64,000 nt of DNA from Lucinisca nassula (lineage: Eukaryota > Mollusca > Bivalvia > Lucinida > Lucinidae). The translations under genes were made by a program, and so were the position numbers. The first letter of the stretch is position 1. The number at the start of each line of letters is the position of its first letter. The stretch is taken from positions 100,877,497 to 100,941,496 of the forward strand of contig OY757020.1 in assembly GCA_963580285.1 (NCBI GenBank), read 5' to 3'. The notes under the pieces are model-generated. The model saw only the letters and a program-made list of their open reading frames with translations. It was not told the DNA's origin and made no database searches. This document shows, piece by piece, positions 45,043 to 56,558 of this stretch.

Positions 45043-46719
45043 TTACGTTGGAACCGTCATAGAATCTGAGGCCTGACCCACCGGCGTGCAATTAAAGAGG
45101 GAAGCAAAGTTGCCAACCGTGATTGGGATAACTACCATGCATGCAGTCTGTCGTATAATATCCATGTTGTACCCAATATTTTTATATCGAAGAATGATTT
45201 TACGAATTTGGGTGCTAAAGTCATTGCGGTTGTATATTTTTTCTGAATTTATATACTAAGTCACCATAAAATTCGGGTTCCGATAGACCTTGTTGCAGAA
45301 GAGATTTAAGTCCAATATTAAATTTTGAAATTAAATCAGAATGGCGTCTATAAAATTTTGAAAAGGCTTTGCGTAGTTTATATGGTACCGATAACCCTGA
45401 TTAAGAAGTTTAGCCACTAATAATTTATTGCGAGAATTGAAGTCAATTACGCGACTACACACTCTAGGAAATCGAATTAATTGCGAAATATAAATGCCAT
45501 AGGATGGCGCACGAGGAACATCACCATCCAAAAAAGGAAAATTTACAATCTCAAAATCAAAGTCATCGCGTTTATCATAAATTTTACACGAAACAAACCC
45601 ATCTACAATAGACAGATGTAAATCCAAAAACGGGGCCTCGGTATCAGAAGAATTTGCTTTATTTAACTGAAGTTCTGGGGGGTAAATCTGACTGATCAAA
45701 CCATCGAAATAGTATTATCAATATTTAATAAATCATCTAAATATATAGAAGTGGAGCTAAAAGCTTCAATAATTTTAGATTGGTTATCAATGGAAAGCGA
45801 CAACATGAAGTCTCTTTCATAACAATACAAGAATAGATCAGCCACAAGAGGTGCGCAATTCGTACCCATCGGAATACCCACAATTTGTCTAATAACTTAG
45901 TACCGAATCTAATATAAATATTGTCAAGTAGAAAGGTGAGGGCATCACACACTTTCTGACATGACCAAAGTGTTTAATTCTTATGCTCTTTAGAAGTGAA
46001 AAATGCATTTCTGACATTACATGCAAGATAGAATCTTCTCTGTGAAAAGCCCATTCAATTAAATCATTAAGCTTTTCTTTTATAAGATTATGAGGAAGTG
46101 TAGTGTAAAGAGTGGAAAAATCGTAAGTAGACAGACTTGAAGCACGAAAATGTCTGGATTTCAATTTATTAAAAACCTCATTCGAATTTTTTATAGACCA
46201 AAACAGATTTCTCCCTGATCTTTCAAAGACTTTATCACAATATTTAATCACATGCGTTTTAATAGCAGTAAGACAGGAAGTTAATAATTTAGAAAGTTCA
46301 GTGGTCGTGCAAGAGCTAGAATTTGCAATAAACCGTTCCTTGAAAGGTCTTTTATGTAGTGTAGGTAACCAGTATAGCGTAGGAAGCTTGTCTTGGCCTT
46401 CGGTAACACACACAGCAAACTTGGTGGCTGAGTGACAAATATGTTTATCTACTATTACTCTCTCTTCAGCTAAAGGCTGAAGTTCATAAGCCTTAATACC
46501 ACCAAGCTCCTGCTTAAGCGTGTTCACAGAGTGGCGCCGTCACACCACGACGACGTTGTTAGCGGCCTTGTCTGCAGGGGCCAAAACAAACTTCTTATGA
46601 AATTCTTGAATACCTAGTTTAAGATGGCGTAAAGACAATTCTTGAATACCTAGTTTAAGATGGCGTAAAGACGTCTTAGGCTTAGGAGGTAATAATTTAG
46701 TATTTTGAGAATAGAAAGA
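45043..46719 (-). pseudogene. PLE body P4 (reverse transcriptase), decayed
   Basis: The best-preserved array unit. A 212-codon segment is open from 'MNTLKQELGGIKAY' to the 'KEHKN' region and keeps the 'LFWSIKNSNEVF' stretch. It carries the same TAA, 1-nt deletion and 1-nt insertion as P2 and P3. Its 5' end is cut from its terminal repeat by the element at 46,720-48,264. Confidence 0.7.
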
Positions 46720-48264
46720 CAAGAGGGCCATGATGGCCCTGGATCGCTCACCTGATCCATAGGGTATCAAGTGGGCCCCTGGGAGAGCCATTATTGACCC
46801 AGGCTATAATATGAAATCAGGCCAAAGGGCTAGGAGGAGATGTTGCTTAAAGGTATTTCTATTTTTAGCTCTGGTGGCCATTTTGTTCAGCGGAGCAGAA
46901 CCATTTTATCAATTTCGGTATAGGGTCACCCAAGAAACATTTCAGTGAAATTATTTTGAAATTGGGCCAAAGGGCTAGGAGGAGATGTCGTTTAAAGGTT
47001 TTTCTATTTTTAGATCTGGCGCCATTTTGTTCAGCGGAGCGGAACCATTTTAACAATTTCTGTAAAGGGTCATCCAAGGAACATTTCAGTGAAATAATTT
47101 TGAAATCAGGCCAAAGGGCTAGGAGGAGATGTCGTTTAAAGGTTTTTCTATTTTTAGCTCTGGTGGCCATTTTGTTCAACGGAGAGGAACCATTTTAGCA
47201 ATTTCGGTAGAGGGTCATCCAAGGAACATTTCTGTGAAATTATTTTGAAATCGGGCCAAAGGGCTAGGAGGAGATGTCGTTTAAAGGTTTTTCTATTTTT
47301 AGCTCTGGCGGCCATTTTGTTCAGTGGAGCGGAACCATTTTAGCAATTTCGGTAGAGGGTCATCCAAGGAGCATTTCTGTGAAATTATTTTGAAATCCGG
47401 CCAAAGGGCTAGGAGGAGATGTCGTTTAAAGGTTTTTCTATTTTTAGCTCTGGTGGCCATTTTGTTCTGCGGAGCGGAACCATTTTAGCAATTTTGGTAG
47501 AGGGTCATCCAAGGAACATTTCTGTGAAATTATTTTGAAATCGGACCAAAGGGCTAGGAGGAGATGTCGTTTAAAGGTTTTTCTATTTTTAGCTCTTGCC
47601 GCCATTTTGTTCAGCGGAGCGGAACCATTTTAGCAATTTCGGTAGAGGGTCATCCAAGAAACATTTCAGTGAAATTATTTTGAAATCGGGCCAAAGGGCT
47701 AGGAGGAGATGTCGTTTAAAGGTTTTTCTATTTTTAGCTCTGGCGGCCATTTTGTTCAGCGGAGCGGAACCATTTTAGCAATTTCTGTAGAGGGTCATCC
47801 AAGGAACATTTCTGTGAAATTATTTTGAAATCGGGCCAAAGGGCTAGGAGGAGATGTCGTTTAAAGGATTTTCTATTTTTAGCTCTGGCGGCCATTTTGT
47901 TCAGCGGAGCGGAACCATTTTAGCAATTTTGGTAGAGGGTCATCCAAGGAACATTTCTGTGAAATTATTTTGAAATCGGGCCAAGGGGCTAGGAGGAGAT
48001 GTCGTTTAAAGGTTTTTCTATTTTTAGCTCTGGCGGCCATTTTGTTCTGCGGAGCAGAACCATTTTAGCAATTTTGGTAGAGGGTCACCCAAGGAACATT
48101 TCTATGAAAGTATTTTGAAATCCATTCACTGGTTTAGGAGGAGATGTCATTTAAGTGAATTGTTGACGACGCACGACGCACGACGCACGACGCACGACGG
48201 ACGCCGGACAAAAGGCGATCACAATAGCTCACCTTGAGCACTTCGTGCTCAGGTGAGCTAAAAA
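46720..48264. mobile_element. Satellite-cored element (Helentron/pearl-like) with nine or so 145-bp units
   Basis: The left end has hairpins AGGGCCATGATGGCCCT and GGATCGCTCACCTGATCC; the right end has TAGCTCACCT..AGGTGAGCTA around GAGCACTTCGTGCTC. The core at 46,810-48,135 repeats every 145 bp ('GGCCAAAGGGCTAGGAGG'). A (GCACGAC)n run precedes the right hairpin. It sits exactly between a PLE body and its repeat, with no TSD. The open frames in the core are repeat artefacts. Confidence 0.7.
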
Positions 48265-48761
48265 GTAGAAGTAAAACAAAGATCAGGAATTGATACAATT
48301 AACTTACTCCACCCATAAAAGACGGGAAAGAAATATAAACATTAAGCGACCAGACCATAATGGAAACCTAAACAAAGGAAGGCCATAAGGACAGTTACTT
48401 TCCCACAAAATGGCCATATGGCCATCAAAAATTAAAAGACACAAGTGATACACACAGTAAGTAACAAACAACAACATAAATAAATCGCCACAGAAGAGCC
48501 GCATTGGAACGGTCAGTGGAAGATTTCCACTGGGGGGCTTAAATCGATTTTACGTGGCCACAATCCTCGCCCTTACTTCTGTCGCGATTTAGACAAATAA
48601 TTTGTTCAGTCCGCATGAAGGCCTCCTAACTCATCAGTGCAACATCTCCGTGAACACAAAAATCAAAGAACCACAGAGGTGAGACAACGGTGAGGACTCG
48701 ACAGCAAGAAACCACTGAAATGCTGGAGCAAAAGAAAACCAACAGAAAACCAACAGTTAGA
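48265..48761 (-). repeat. PLE terminal repeat Z4
   Basis: Complete repeat with both palindromes, between P4 and P5 (separated from P4 by the satellite-cored element). Confidence 0.75.
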
Positions 48762-48845
48762 CTCCGATGGGCCCGACCAGAGACAGAGCATCAGGCACCA
48801 ACCAACATTACCTTGAATTAGATCTCTCTAATTCTCAATAAGCCT

Positions 48846-49820
48846 TTACGTTGGAGCCGTCATAGAATCTGAGGCCTGACCCACCGGCGTGCAATTAAAG
48901 AGGGAAGCAAAGTTGCCAACCGTGATTGGGTTAACTACCATGCATGCAGTCTGTCGTGTAATATCCATGTTGTACCCAATCTTTTTATATCGAAGAATGA
49001 TTTTACGAAATTGGGTGCTGAAGTCATTGCGGTTATATATTTTTCTGAATTTATATACTAAGTCACCATAAAATTCGGGTTCCGATAGACCTTGCTGCAG
49101 AAGAGATTTAAGTCCAATATTGAATTTTGAAATTAAATCAGAATGGCGTCTATAAAATTTTGAAAATGCGTTTATTCACTAGTTTTAAACTGCTAAGTTT
49201 CACGTCCTTAAGGGCTTTATGCTCAACATACGCTCGCTTACACCATCGATTACCGAATTCATTCAAGGAAGTAGCGATTTCATCTCTACATTTACTGAAA
49301 TCAGTTTTAGAAGGAAACCGATATTTCGGTCCTTTAGAAATTATATTCCTTATCCTAGAATGTGGAATAATTTTCAAATTGCCAGTAATTACATGACCAG
49401 CAGCAGGATAGCAATACACTGAGTTTTTACAATCACATGAATCAGGAGTATTAGTATCAAGATATGAAACAACTTTATTGAAATTAAAAATGATAGATCT
49501 AACAGGTTTGTTATATTTATAGCAAATTATAGTTGTTTCAGTATTTTGAAAATAAGCAGGAATGGAAGAAAGCACCGAGCTCTCACGGAAGATACTGGGC
49601 AAATCTATAAAATCCATACCCTTATTAATGAAGGATATTTTGAAGAAATGGCGTTTATGATTAATTTCAGAATCAATGTAAGGACAGAGAGTAGCCTTGG
49701 TGTAACTGTCACAATATTATTTATGAATGGGGCCGATCTTCCAGTCAATGGAACCTCCATTAACTCAGTTTTATTAAACGCATCATTGAATTGACTAACT
49801 AGTTCCTCTGCCCTTTCAGA
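48846..49820 (-). pseudogene. PLE body P5: N-terminal domain joined to C-terminus, RT deleted
   Basis: Carries the N-terminal part missing from P2-P4: 'FYSERAEELVSQFNDAF', then 'DSCDCKNSVYCYPAAGHV', 'GNLKIIPHSRIRN' and 'RWCKRAYVEHKALK'. At about 49,160 it jumps to 'FYRRHSDLI' of the C-terminal part, with a short match AAAATTTTGAAAA at the joint. The whole RT is absent. A frameshift near 49,610 splits the first two parts. It shows that the parental protein had an extended N-terminus with a CXC motif. Confidence 0.65.
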
Positions 49821-49890
49821 GTAGAAGTAAAACAAAGATCAGGAATTGATACAATTAACTTACTCCATCCATAAAAGACACCAAAGGGAA
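49821..49890 (-). repeat. PLE terminal repeat Z5, 5'-truncated, array start
   Basis: Only the last 70 bp of the repeat; on the minus strand the array begins here, directly after LINE sequence, as a 5'-truncated retroinsertion would. Confidence 0.7.
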
Positions 49891-50190
49891 GTCTGATTCA
49901 GCAACCCCGTTCCCTCCTCTTTTATAAAGGGACGGGATACCTTGCCGGTCTTTCTTCTGGCTATTGATATATCTGTAGAAGTCTCTAGGATTTGCCTTTA
50001 CATCACCTACCAAGTTATGCAAATATAAATCATGCTGATTTTTTTATATCAGTCTTTAATTTCACGTCTCAAGTTTTCAAATTTTGTTCGAAGTTTACCA
50101 CTTCCCGTCTTTTTTGCCTTTGCATGAATCTTATTCCTTCTGCGATTTTTTCTTCTTCAGCTTGCCAGGTGATGGAAAAATACATGGGAG
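49891..50190 (-). pseudogene. CR1/L2-like LINE fragment, endonuclease-RT linker
   Basis: Minus-strand pieces 'WQAEEEKIAEGIR', 'FENLRREIK', 'DLYLHNLVGDVKANPRDFY' and 'GIPSLYKRGGNGVAESD' in two frames. This is the linker that precedes the RT fingers found at 30,260-30,474. The region 50,190-50,555 beyond shows no recognisable coding. Confidence 0.55.
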
Positions 50191-50687
50191 TCATTGTCGT
50201 ATATTTTATTGCCTGATGGTGTTGCAAAACTGAATATATATCTAAATTATAAAGAAAAGATTTCGCGAGTGAATGCTGGTACTGATATAAGCAAATGATG
50301 CGAAATAAAGACATAGGAAGTGCGAACAATTTTCCTTCGCAAATGAAGCATGTAAAAAGGTCACCATGAACCGTGAGGGTGTCTGAAGAGCCTGAAGAGA
50401 AATCGGAATACCTCGGAAGACACCGTCACGGATACCGGGGTTAGACCGGTACTGGATGGGCAGACTCATACGCTGACTTTTGCTTTTTTTGTGAGGGTGT
50501 TTTTGCGCCTTTCCGCGTCTTCGTAAATTCAGTGATTTCCCACTTTATTACTAATGCTGATGATTTCGTGTTTAACGACGCGTCAACCCTCTTTGAGTCA
50601 TAAGCGTCAAACGGTTAATGGTTAACGGCATTGAGAATAAAGTAAACAAGTTAGTTAGATATGTATAAAAATCTTAAACAGTTAAAT

Positions 50688-52195
50688 CTAATGAAAAAGT
50701 CCAATTTCTTTTAAGAATAAAATAATATTTTCAAAAGGTACATCTTGAAACAATTGTTGCAGAGTGTCAGCTTTGAAGTATAAGTTACGGGACTGTGAAA
50801 AGTCTACACTTTCAATTAAAATATGTTTCACAGTGAATGGCTGATCACATCCTACACAGGAAGGCTGTTCATCACCAATTAAAATATAAGAATGAGTAAC
50901 TCTAGTATGGCCAATGCGCAGTCGTGTTAATACTACATCCTCTTTCCTGGAAAACTGTGGAGGAGAGCATTTTGTTCCAACGACAGGTTTAATGGCATGG
51001 TGTTTGTTATTTATTTTACGGTCCCATTCGCCTTGCAATTCCGACAAGATTTATCTGTTGATAAATGGTTTAAAATTATTAAAAACAGACGGATCAAGAT
51101 TGAGCGATTCCTTTGCTTTCTTGTCAGCAAACTCATTGCCGACAATGCCAATATGGCTCGGAAGCCAACAAAACAAGATTTCGTGCGTTTTAGAAATTTC
51201 ATGATGTTTTTCGATCAGTTTTTGTATTTGAGAATTTTTAGATGATGAATGATAATTGCTTTTTGAAATGATGAAGAACTGATAAAATCTAAAGCTAGGT
51301 CTATTGCTTTGGCTTCAGCTGTAAAAATAGATGAACCATCTTGAAGGCGCAAGGTTTGGTGTGTATCTTGAGAAACATACGCACAAACAACTTTTTCTCC
51401 TTCTTTGGAACCATCAGTATAGACTTGCTGGTAATCATCATAACGTGACTGCAGTACCTGGAAGTTTTGTTTGAGTAGCATTGGATTTGATTCGGATTTT
51501 TTACCATCATGTAAGTCAAACAGAATAGAAGGTTTTTTAATACACCAAGATGGAACTTCGGCCGTTTCATGTTTTGAATATTTTTAAGGTCGATACCTGA
51601 ATTTTCTAGCAGTGGTTAAATACGTAATCCAAAAGGTTTGATTGCTGTTGGTTCAGTTTCATACTTATCTACAAATTCAGGTGGAAATGAAATTTTGGAT
51701 TCCGGGTTAGATGGATTACCAGCAAGTCTAATAGCAAACTGAAGAGAAAGTTTCTCTCTGCGCGAAGTTACAGATTGTTCACCTGCTTCTACATAAAGGC
51801 TTTCTACGGGAGAAGTACGGAAGGCTCCCATAGCCAGACGAAGGCCTTGGTGATGGATAGTATCCTATGATTATAAATAGGACTTTCTGGCAGAACCATT
51901 AACAACAGACTCATAATCTAATTTAGATCTTATTAAAGACCGGTAAAGATGTAATAGTATACCGATCTGCTCCCCAACTTGTATGAGCTAAAACTTTCAA
52001 AAGATTCAAAGCTTTTAAGCATTTCGCTTTAAGATATTTAATATGGGGAATAAAAGATAACTTTTGATCAAATATGACCCCAAGAAATTTGGCTTCTTCA
52101 ACAACAGGAATTTGTGATCCGTATAAAACAGGGAAGGATGTTCGTGTTTCTTCCGTAGTTTACAAAAATGAACACACTGCGTTTTCGACTTGGAG
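50688..52195 (-). pseudogene. Nimb-K ORF2, C-terminal part (RT thumb, RNase H)
   Basis: RNase H 'YTDGSKEGEKV' and the terminal finger 'CVGCDQPFTVKHIL' are readable. Multiple frameshifts (near 51,240, 51,580, 51,860, 51,955 and 52,128) and an early TAG at 50,688. Confidence 0.8.
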
Positions 52196-52681
52196 TCTAA
52201 CTGTTGGTTTTCTTTTGCTCCAGCATTTCAGTGGTTTCTTGCTGTCGAGTCCTCACCGTTGTCTCACCTCTGTGGTTCTTTGATTGTTTGTGTTCACGGA
52301 GATGTTGCACTGATGAGTTAGGAGGCCTTCATACGGACTGAACAAATTATTTGTCTAAATCGCGACGGAAGTAAGGGGCGAGGATTGTGGCCACGTAAAA
52401 TCGATTCAAGCCCCCAGTGGAAATCTTTCCACTGACCGTTCCAAGGCGGTTCTTCTGTGGCGGTTTATTTATGGTGTTGTTTGTTACTTACTGTGTGTAT
52501 CACTTGTGTCTTTTTATCTTGGATGGCCATATGGCCCTTTTGAGGGAAAGTAACTGTCCATATGGCCTTCCTTTGTTTAGGTTTCCATTATGGTCTGGTC
52601 GCTTGGTATTTGTGTTTCTTTCCCTTTGGTGTGTGGAGTAAGTTAATTGTATCGATTCCTGATTTTTGTTTTACTTCTACT
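52196..52681 (+). repeat. Solo PLE-type terminal repeat with 6-bp TSD, in Nimb-K ORF2
   Basis: Full 486-bp unit from 'TCTAACTGTTGG' to 'TTTTACTTCTAC'. The host sequence 'GACTTGGAGAACTTG' is split and TTGGAG is repeated at 52,190-52,195 and 52,682-52,687. Opposite orientation to the host LINE. Confidence 0.8.
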
Positions 52682-53772
52682 TTGGAGAACTTGAAACCAT
52701 TTTTATCAGTCCATTCTTCTATTCGTTTTAAATTTTGTTGTAACTTTCGTTCAATTGTTTTCATATTTTTTGAATGGTAACATTTACAAAAATCATCAAC
52801 ATATAATGAACAGTGTTTTGTCGTCCAAACATTGTACAATATTATTTATTTTGATGTTAAATAGAGTAGATGAAAGAATACTACCTTGTGGAACACCCTG
52901 TTCTTGATCATAGAGATCTGACACGGTAGACCCCACACGCACCTGAAACATGCGCTCCCCTACAAAGCTTTCAATAAAACTGGGAAGTTTTCCTCTTAAG
53001 CCAATGTTATGGAGATCTTTCAATATTCCATAACGCCATGTTGTATCATATGCTTTCTCCAAGTCGAAAAAGACAGCTACTACGTTTTCTTTGTTAATAA
53101 AAGCATTTCGTATAAAGGTTTCTAGTCTAATTAAATTGTCGTTGGTACTGCGTTCCGAACGAAAACCCAATTGATATTCTGAAATGAGGTTGTTGGACTC
53201 TAAGTACCAGACTTATATCTTGTTTATCATTCTCTCCAATGTTTTACACAAACAACTTGTCAGAGCTATCGGACGATAATTTGTAGGTTCTGCATGATCT
53301 TTCCCTGGTTTTGGAATTGGTACAACGGTAGCTAAACGCCAGCTCTCAGAACAGACCCCCGTTTCCCAAATATTATTAAAGATATCTAAAAGTGCTGAAA
53401 GAGAAGTTTTTGGCAAATGCGTAAGCATCTGATAATGAATTTCATCGGGGCCGGTTGCCGTATCATGTGATTTTTCAATGGCTTCAACTAGTTCGGATAA
53501 GCTGAAAGGTTTGTTGTATTCTTCGTGACTGAGGGATATAAAGTTTAGATTTCTTTTCTCTTGGTCCTTTTTGTAATTTCTAAAAGTGTCAGAATAATTT
53601 CGCGATGATGAATTTCTCAAGAATGTGCTACCAAGAGTATCTGAAATATCCCTTTCAGTTGAAGCTATGTGTCATATTCAGTATTTAAATGTGTAAAACG
53701 AGAGGACGTTTTTCCTGGAATTTTGCGTACCATATCCCAAACCTTTTTAATGGGGGTTTTGTAGTTCAATTT
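52682..53772 (-). pseudogene. Nimb-K ORF2, middle part (RT fingers and palm)
   Basis: 'FRSERSTNDNL', 'AVFFDLEKAYD', 'GVPQGSILSSTLFN' and 'YVDDFCKCY' are readable. Broken by a TCA-to-TAT type change and frameshift near 53,215 and by small deletions near 52,815 and 53,670. Confidence 0.8.
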
Positions 53773-55118
53773 TTAGCTCACCTGGGCCGAAGGCTCCAGA
53801 GGAGCTTATAGTATAGTGGGTCCTCCGTCGTCCGTCCGTCGTCCGTCCACACTTTTGAGCAGCTATATCTCTGTATCCTGCAGGCTGATCTCAATCATTT
53901 CTCATCTGTAGCATGCCTCTGGTGGGGCATTGATGACAAACTTTTTTTCGAGGCAACCACAAGGTCCCATAGACTTACTATGGGAAAATGCTTGTCATCA
54001 CCGTAGCGCCTTCAGTTTTGATCAGATCTTCCTGAAACTTATATGTAAGGTGGCTGGGGATAAACACTCGGATGAGTTCGAAAACCGGCCAAGTCGGCCC
54101 ATTTATCATAGAGTTACATCCCTTTGATTGCTGAAAATGACGATTTTTGATCTTGTCATCATGGTAGCCCCTTCAGTTTTGATCGGATCTTTCTGAAACT
54201 GATATGTAAGGTGGCTGGGGATAAAACCTCGGATGAGTTCGAAAACCGGCCAAGTCAGCCCATTTTTCATAGACTTACGTCCCTTTGATTGCTGAAAAAC
54301 GCCGACTTTCGACCTTGTCATCACGGTAGCCCCTTCAGTTTTGATCGGATCTTTCTGAAACTTAAATGTAAGGTGGCTGGGGATAAAACCTCGGATGAGT
54401 TCGAAATATTGGCAAGTCGGCCCATTTATCATAGAGTTACGCCCCTTTAATTGCTGAAAATGCCGATTTTTGACCTTGTTATCACGGTAGCCCCTTCAGT
54501 TGTGATCCGATCTTTCTGAAACTTATATGTAATGTGGCTGGGGATAAAATATTGGAAGAGTTCGAAAACCGGCCAAGTCGACCCATTTATCATACAGTTA
54601 CACCCCTTTGATTGCTGAAAATGCCGATTTTTGACCTTGTCATCACTGTAGCCCCTTCAGTTTTGATCGTATCTTTCTGAAACTTATATGTAAGGTGGCT
54701 GGGGATAAAGCCTCAGATGAGTTCGAATACTGCGAAAAATGCCTATTTTCGACCTTGTAATCACTGCTGCCCCTTCAGTTTTGAACGGATCTTCATGAAA
54801 CTTACAAACAAGAAAGTCAGGCAGAAAGCTTGGTGGAGTTTGAAAACTCTTGTTTTTGAACCTTTCATCACCATAGCCACTTCAGTTTAGATCAGATCTT
54901 CTTAGCAAGTCAGGAATAAAAGCTTGAATGAGTCTGAAAACCGGTGAGGTCAGCCTGTTTATCATAGAGTTACATTCTACTTGATTTGCAGAAAATGCTT
55001 ACCCTGTCATCACCATGTCCTCCCATAAAGCCTTCAGGAAAGGTTGGCACTTCCTTAAACTTTGAATTTGTTAGCTCAGGTGAGCGATACAGGACCAAGC
55101 TAGCTGTCCTCTTGTTTA
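53773..55118. mobile_element. Satellite-cored element (Helentron/pearl-like) with 161-bp units
   Basis: Left end TTTTTAGCTCACCTGGGC, right end 'TAGCTCAGGTGAGCGATAC' then a hairpin-like 'AGGACC...GTCCT' and CTCTTGTTT. The core units of about 161 bp start near 54,010, 54,171, 54,333, 54,493 and 54,655 ('CCCCTTCAGTTTTGATCGG'). A 'GTCCGTCCGTCG' run follows the left end. The terminal sequences match those of 46,720-48,264 in inverted orientation while the cores differ. It inserted in Nimb-K ORF2 with no TSD. Confidence 0.65.
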
Positions 55119-56399
55119 AACATATTCCCTCAATGACTCGTTTTGAAGCTCGGATTGTTCGCCGAGCTTAATATCTAAATACTATTACATCGTTTAGTTT
55201 GTCTGTAGTTTGACTTTTGCAGAACTTATTGGAAGTAGAAGTAAAACAAAGATCAGGAATCGATACAAATAACTTACTGCACCCATCAAAGACACAAAAG
55301 TGAAAGAAACACAAACATTAAGCGACCAGACCACAACGGAAACCCAAACAAAGGAAGGCCATAAGGACAGTCACTTTCCCACAAAATTGTCATGTGGCCA
55401 TCCAAAATAAAAAGACACAAGTGACACACACAGTAAGTAACAAACAACAATATAAATAAATCGCCACAGAAGAACCGCCTTGGAACGGTCAGCCTGTTTG
55501 CGTTTTCTGATAGCTTCTTTACAGTCATTATTAAACCAAGGCTTGCTTTTCTTAGTATTTGTGGAGGTCTTTGGTATGCATTGTTCTGATATATTAATAA
55601 GGGAATCTGTGAAATCAGAAACAATGTCAGATGATTCATTAAAGCGATCAATTGATAACTCTTCTTCGCATAAATTATGGAATAACTCCCAGTCGGCTTT
55701 ATTCATTTTCCATTTCTGGTTACAGTCTTCATCTGGTTCGTTTACGCTCTCAATTATAACAGGGACGTGATCACTTCCGCACTGATCATCATGAACAGAC
55801 CAGTCATAGTCCAAGAAGAGAGATGGGTGACACAAAGAGAGACCTAAGAAGATAAGTGACCTGTTGCAGGGTGAAAACAAGTGTAAGATTTATCATTCAT
55901 CAAGCAAAGATCATTCTGTGCAATAAAATCTTAAATAAGCACTCCTCTGTTGTTGTTATCTTTACAACCCCATAGAACGTTGTGACCACTGAAGTCGCCA
56001 ACTAAAAGGTATGGCGACGGAAGTGGATCCAGCAATGATTGAAGATGTTTGGGCTCTAAAGAAAACGAAGGTGGTATATATACATAACAAATTGTAGTGT
56101 CTTTATCAAGAGAAACCGAAACTGCTACAGCTTGCAGATCTGTTTTTAATTTGATCTCTCTTTGAGGTTAACAAGATTTTACAATAATTGAACTGCCACC
56201 AGATGGTCTGTTTCCATCAGAATAGATAAAGTTATATATATGTTGAAACCTCTGAGATCGATTTTGTCATCAGCTTTTAAAAACGTTTCTTGTAAAAAAA
56301 GACCGATGGGTTTAATTAAGAAAGAAGTAATAAGAGTTCATTATAATTTGATTTAAGACCTCGACGATTCCACTGTATTATTTTGTGTTTTAAATCCAT
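55119..56399 (-). pseudogene. Nimb-K ORF2, N-terminal part (APE), split by a PLE repeat
   Basis: From the ATG at 56,399 to the 'RIVRRA'-complement region at 55,119. APE 'GSDHVPVII' is visible. Frameshifts lie near 55,850, 55,930, 56,170, 56,240 and 56,300. A PLE terminal repeat occupies 55,235-55,492. Confidence 0.75.
55235..55492 (-). repeat. Truncated PLE-type terminal repeat in Nimb-K ORF2
   Basis: The 3' 258 bp of the repeat; truncated at 'AACGGTCAG'. Same orientation as the host LINE. Five host bases (TAGAG) appear to be replaced at the site. Confidence 0.7.
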
Positions 56400-56436
56400 T
56401 TTAAGGAGAGATTTTTCTGAGACTAGAAACTATTTT

Positions 56437-56544
56437 GGATGTGTTATTGGTGATAAAGATCTGTTATTACCACCCTTTGGTGTTGGTGACCTTGATCTGT
56501 TATTACCATTTCGTGGTGTTGAAGATACCATTTCGTGGTGTTGA
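56437..56544 (-). pseudogene. Nimb-K ORF1, C-terminal tail
   Basis: Encodes the Arg/Ser-rich end ('NRSRSPITNT'-like). The piece TTCGTGGTGTTGA at 56,532-56,544 is the left TSD of Nimb-H. Confidence 0.65.
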
Positions 56545-56558
56545 TGATGATGATGATG

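Noticed and set aside
46865..47778. Repeated short open frames in the 145-bp satellite
   Set aside because: Each unit gives the same fragment by repetition; stops and frame changes between units show no selection.
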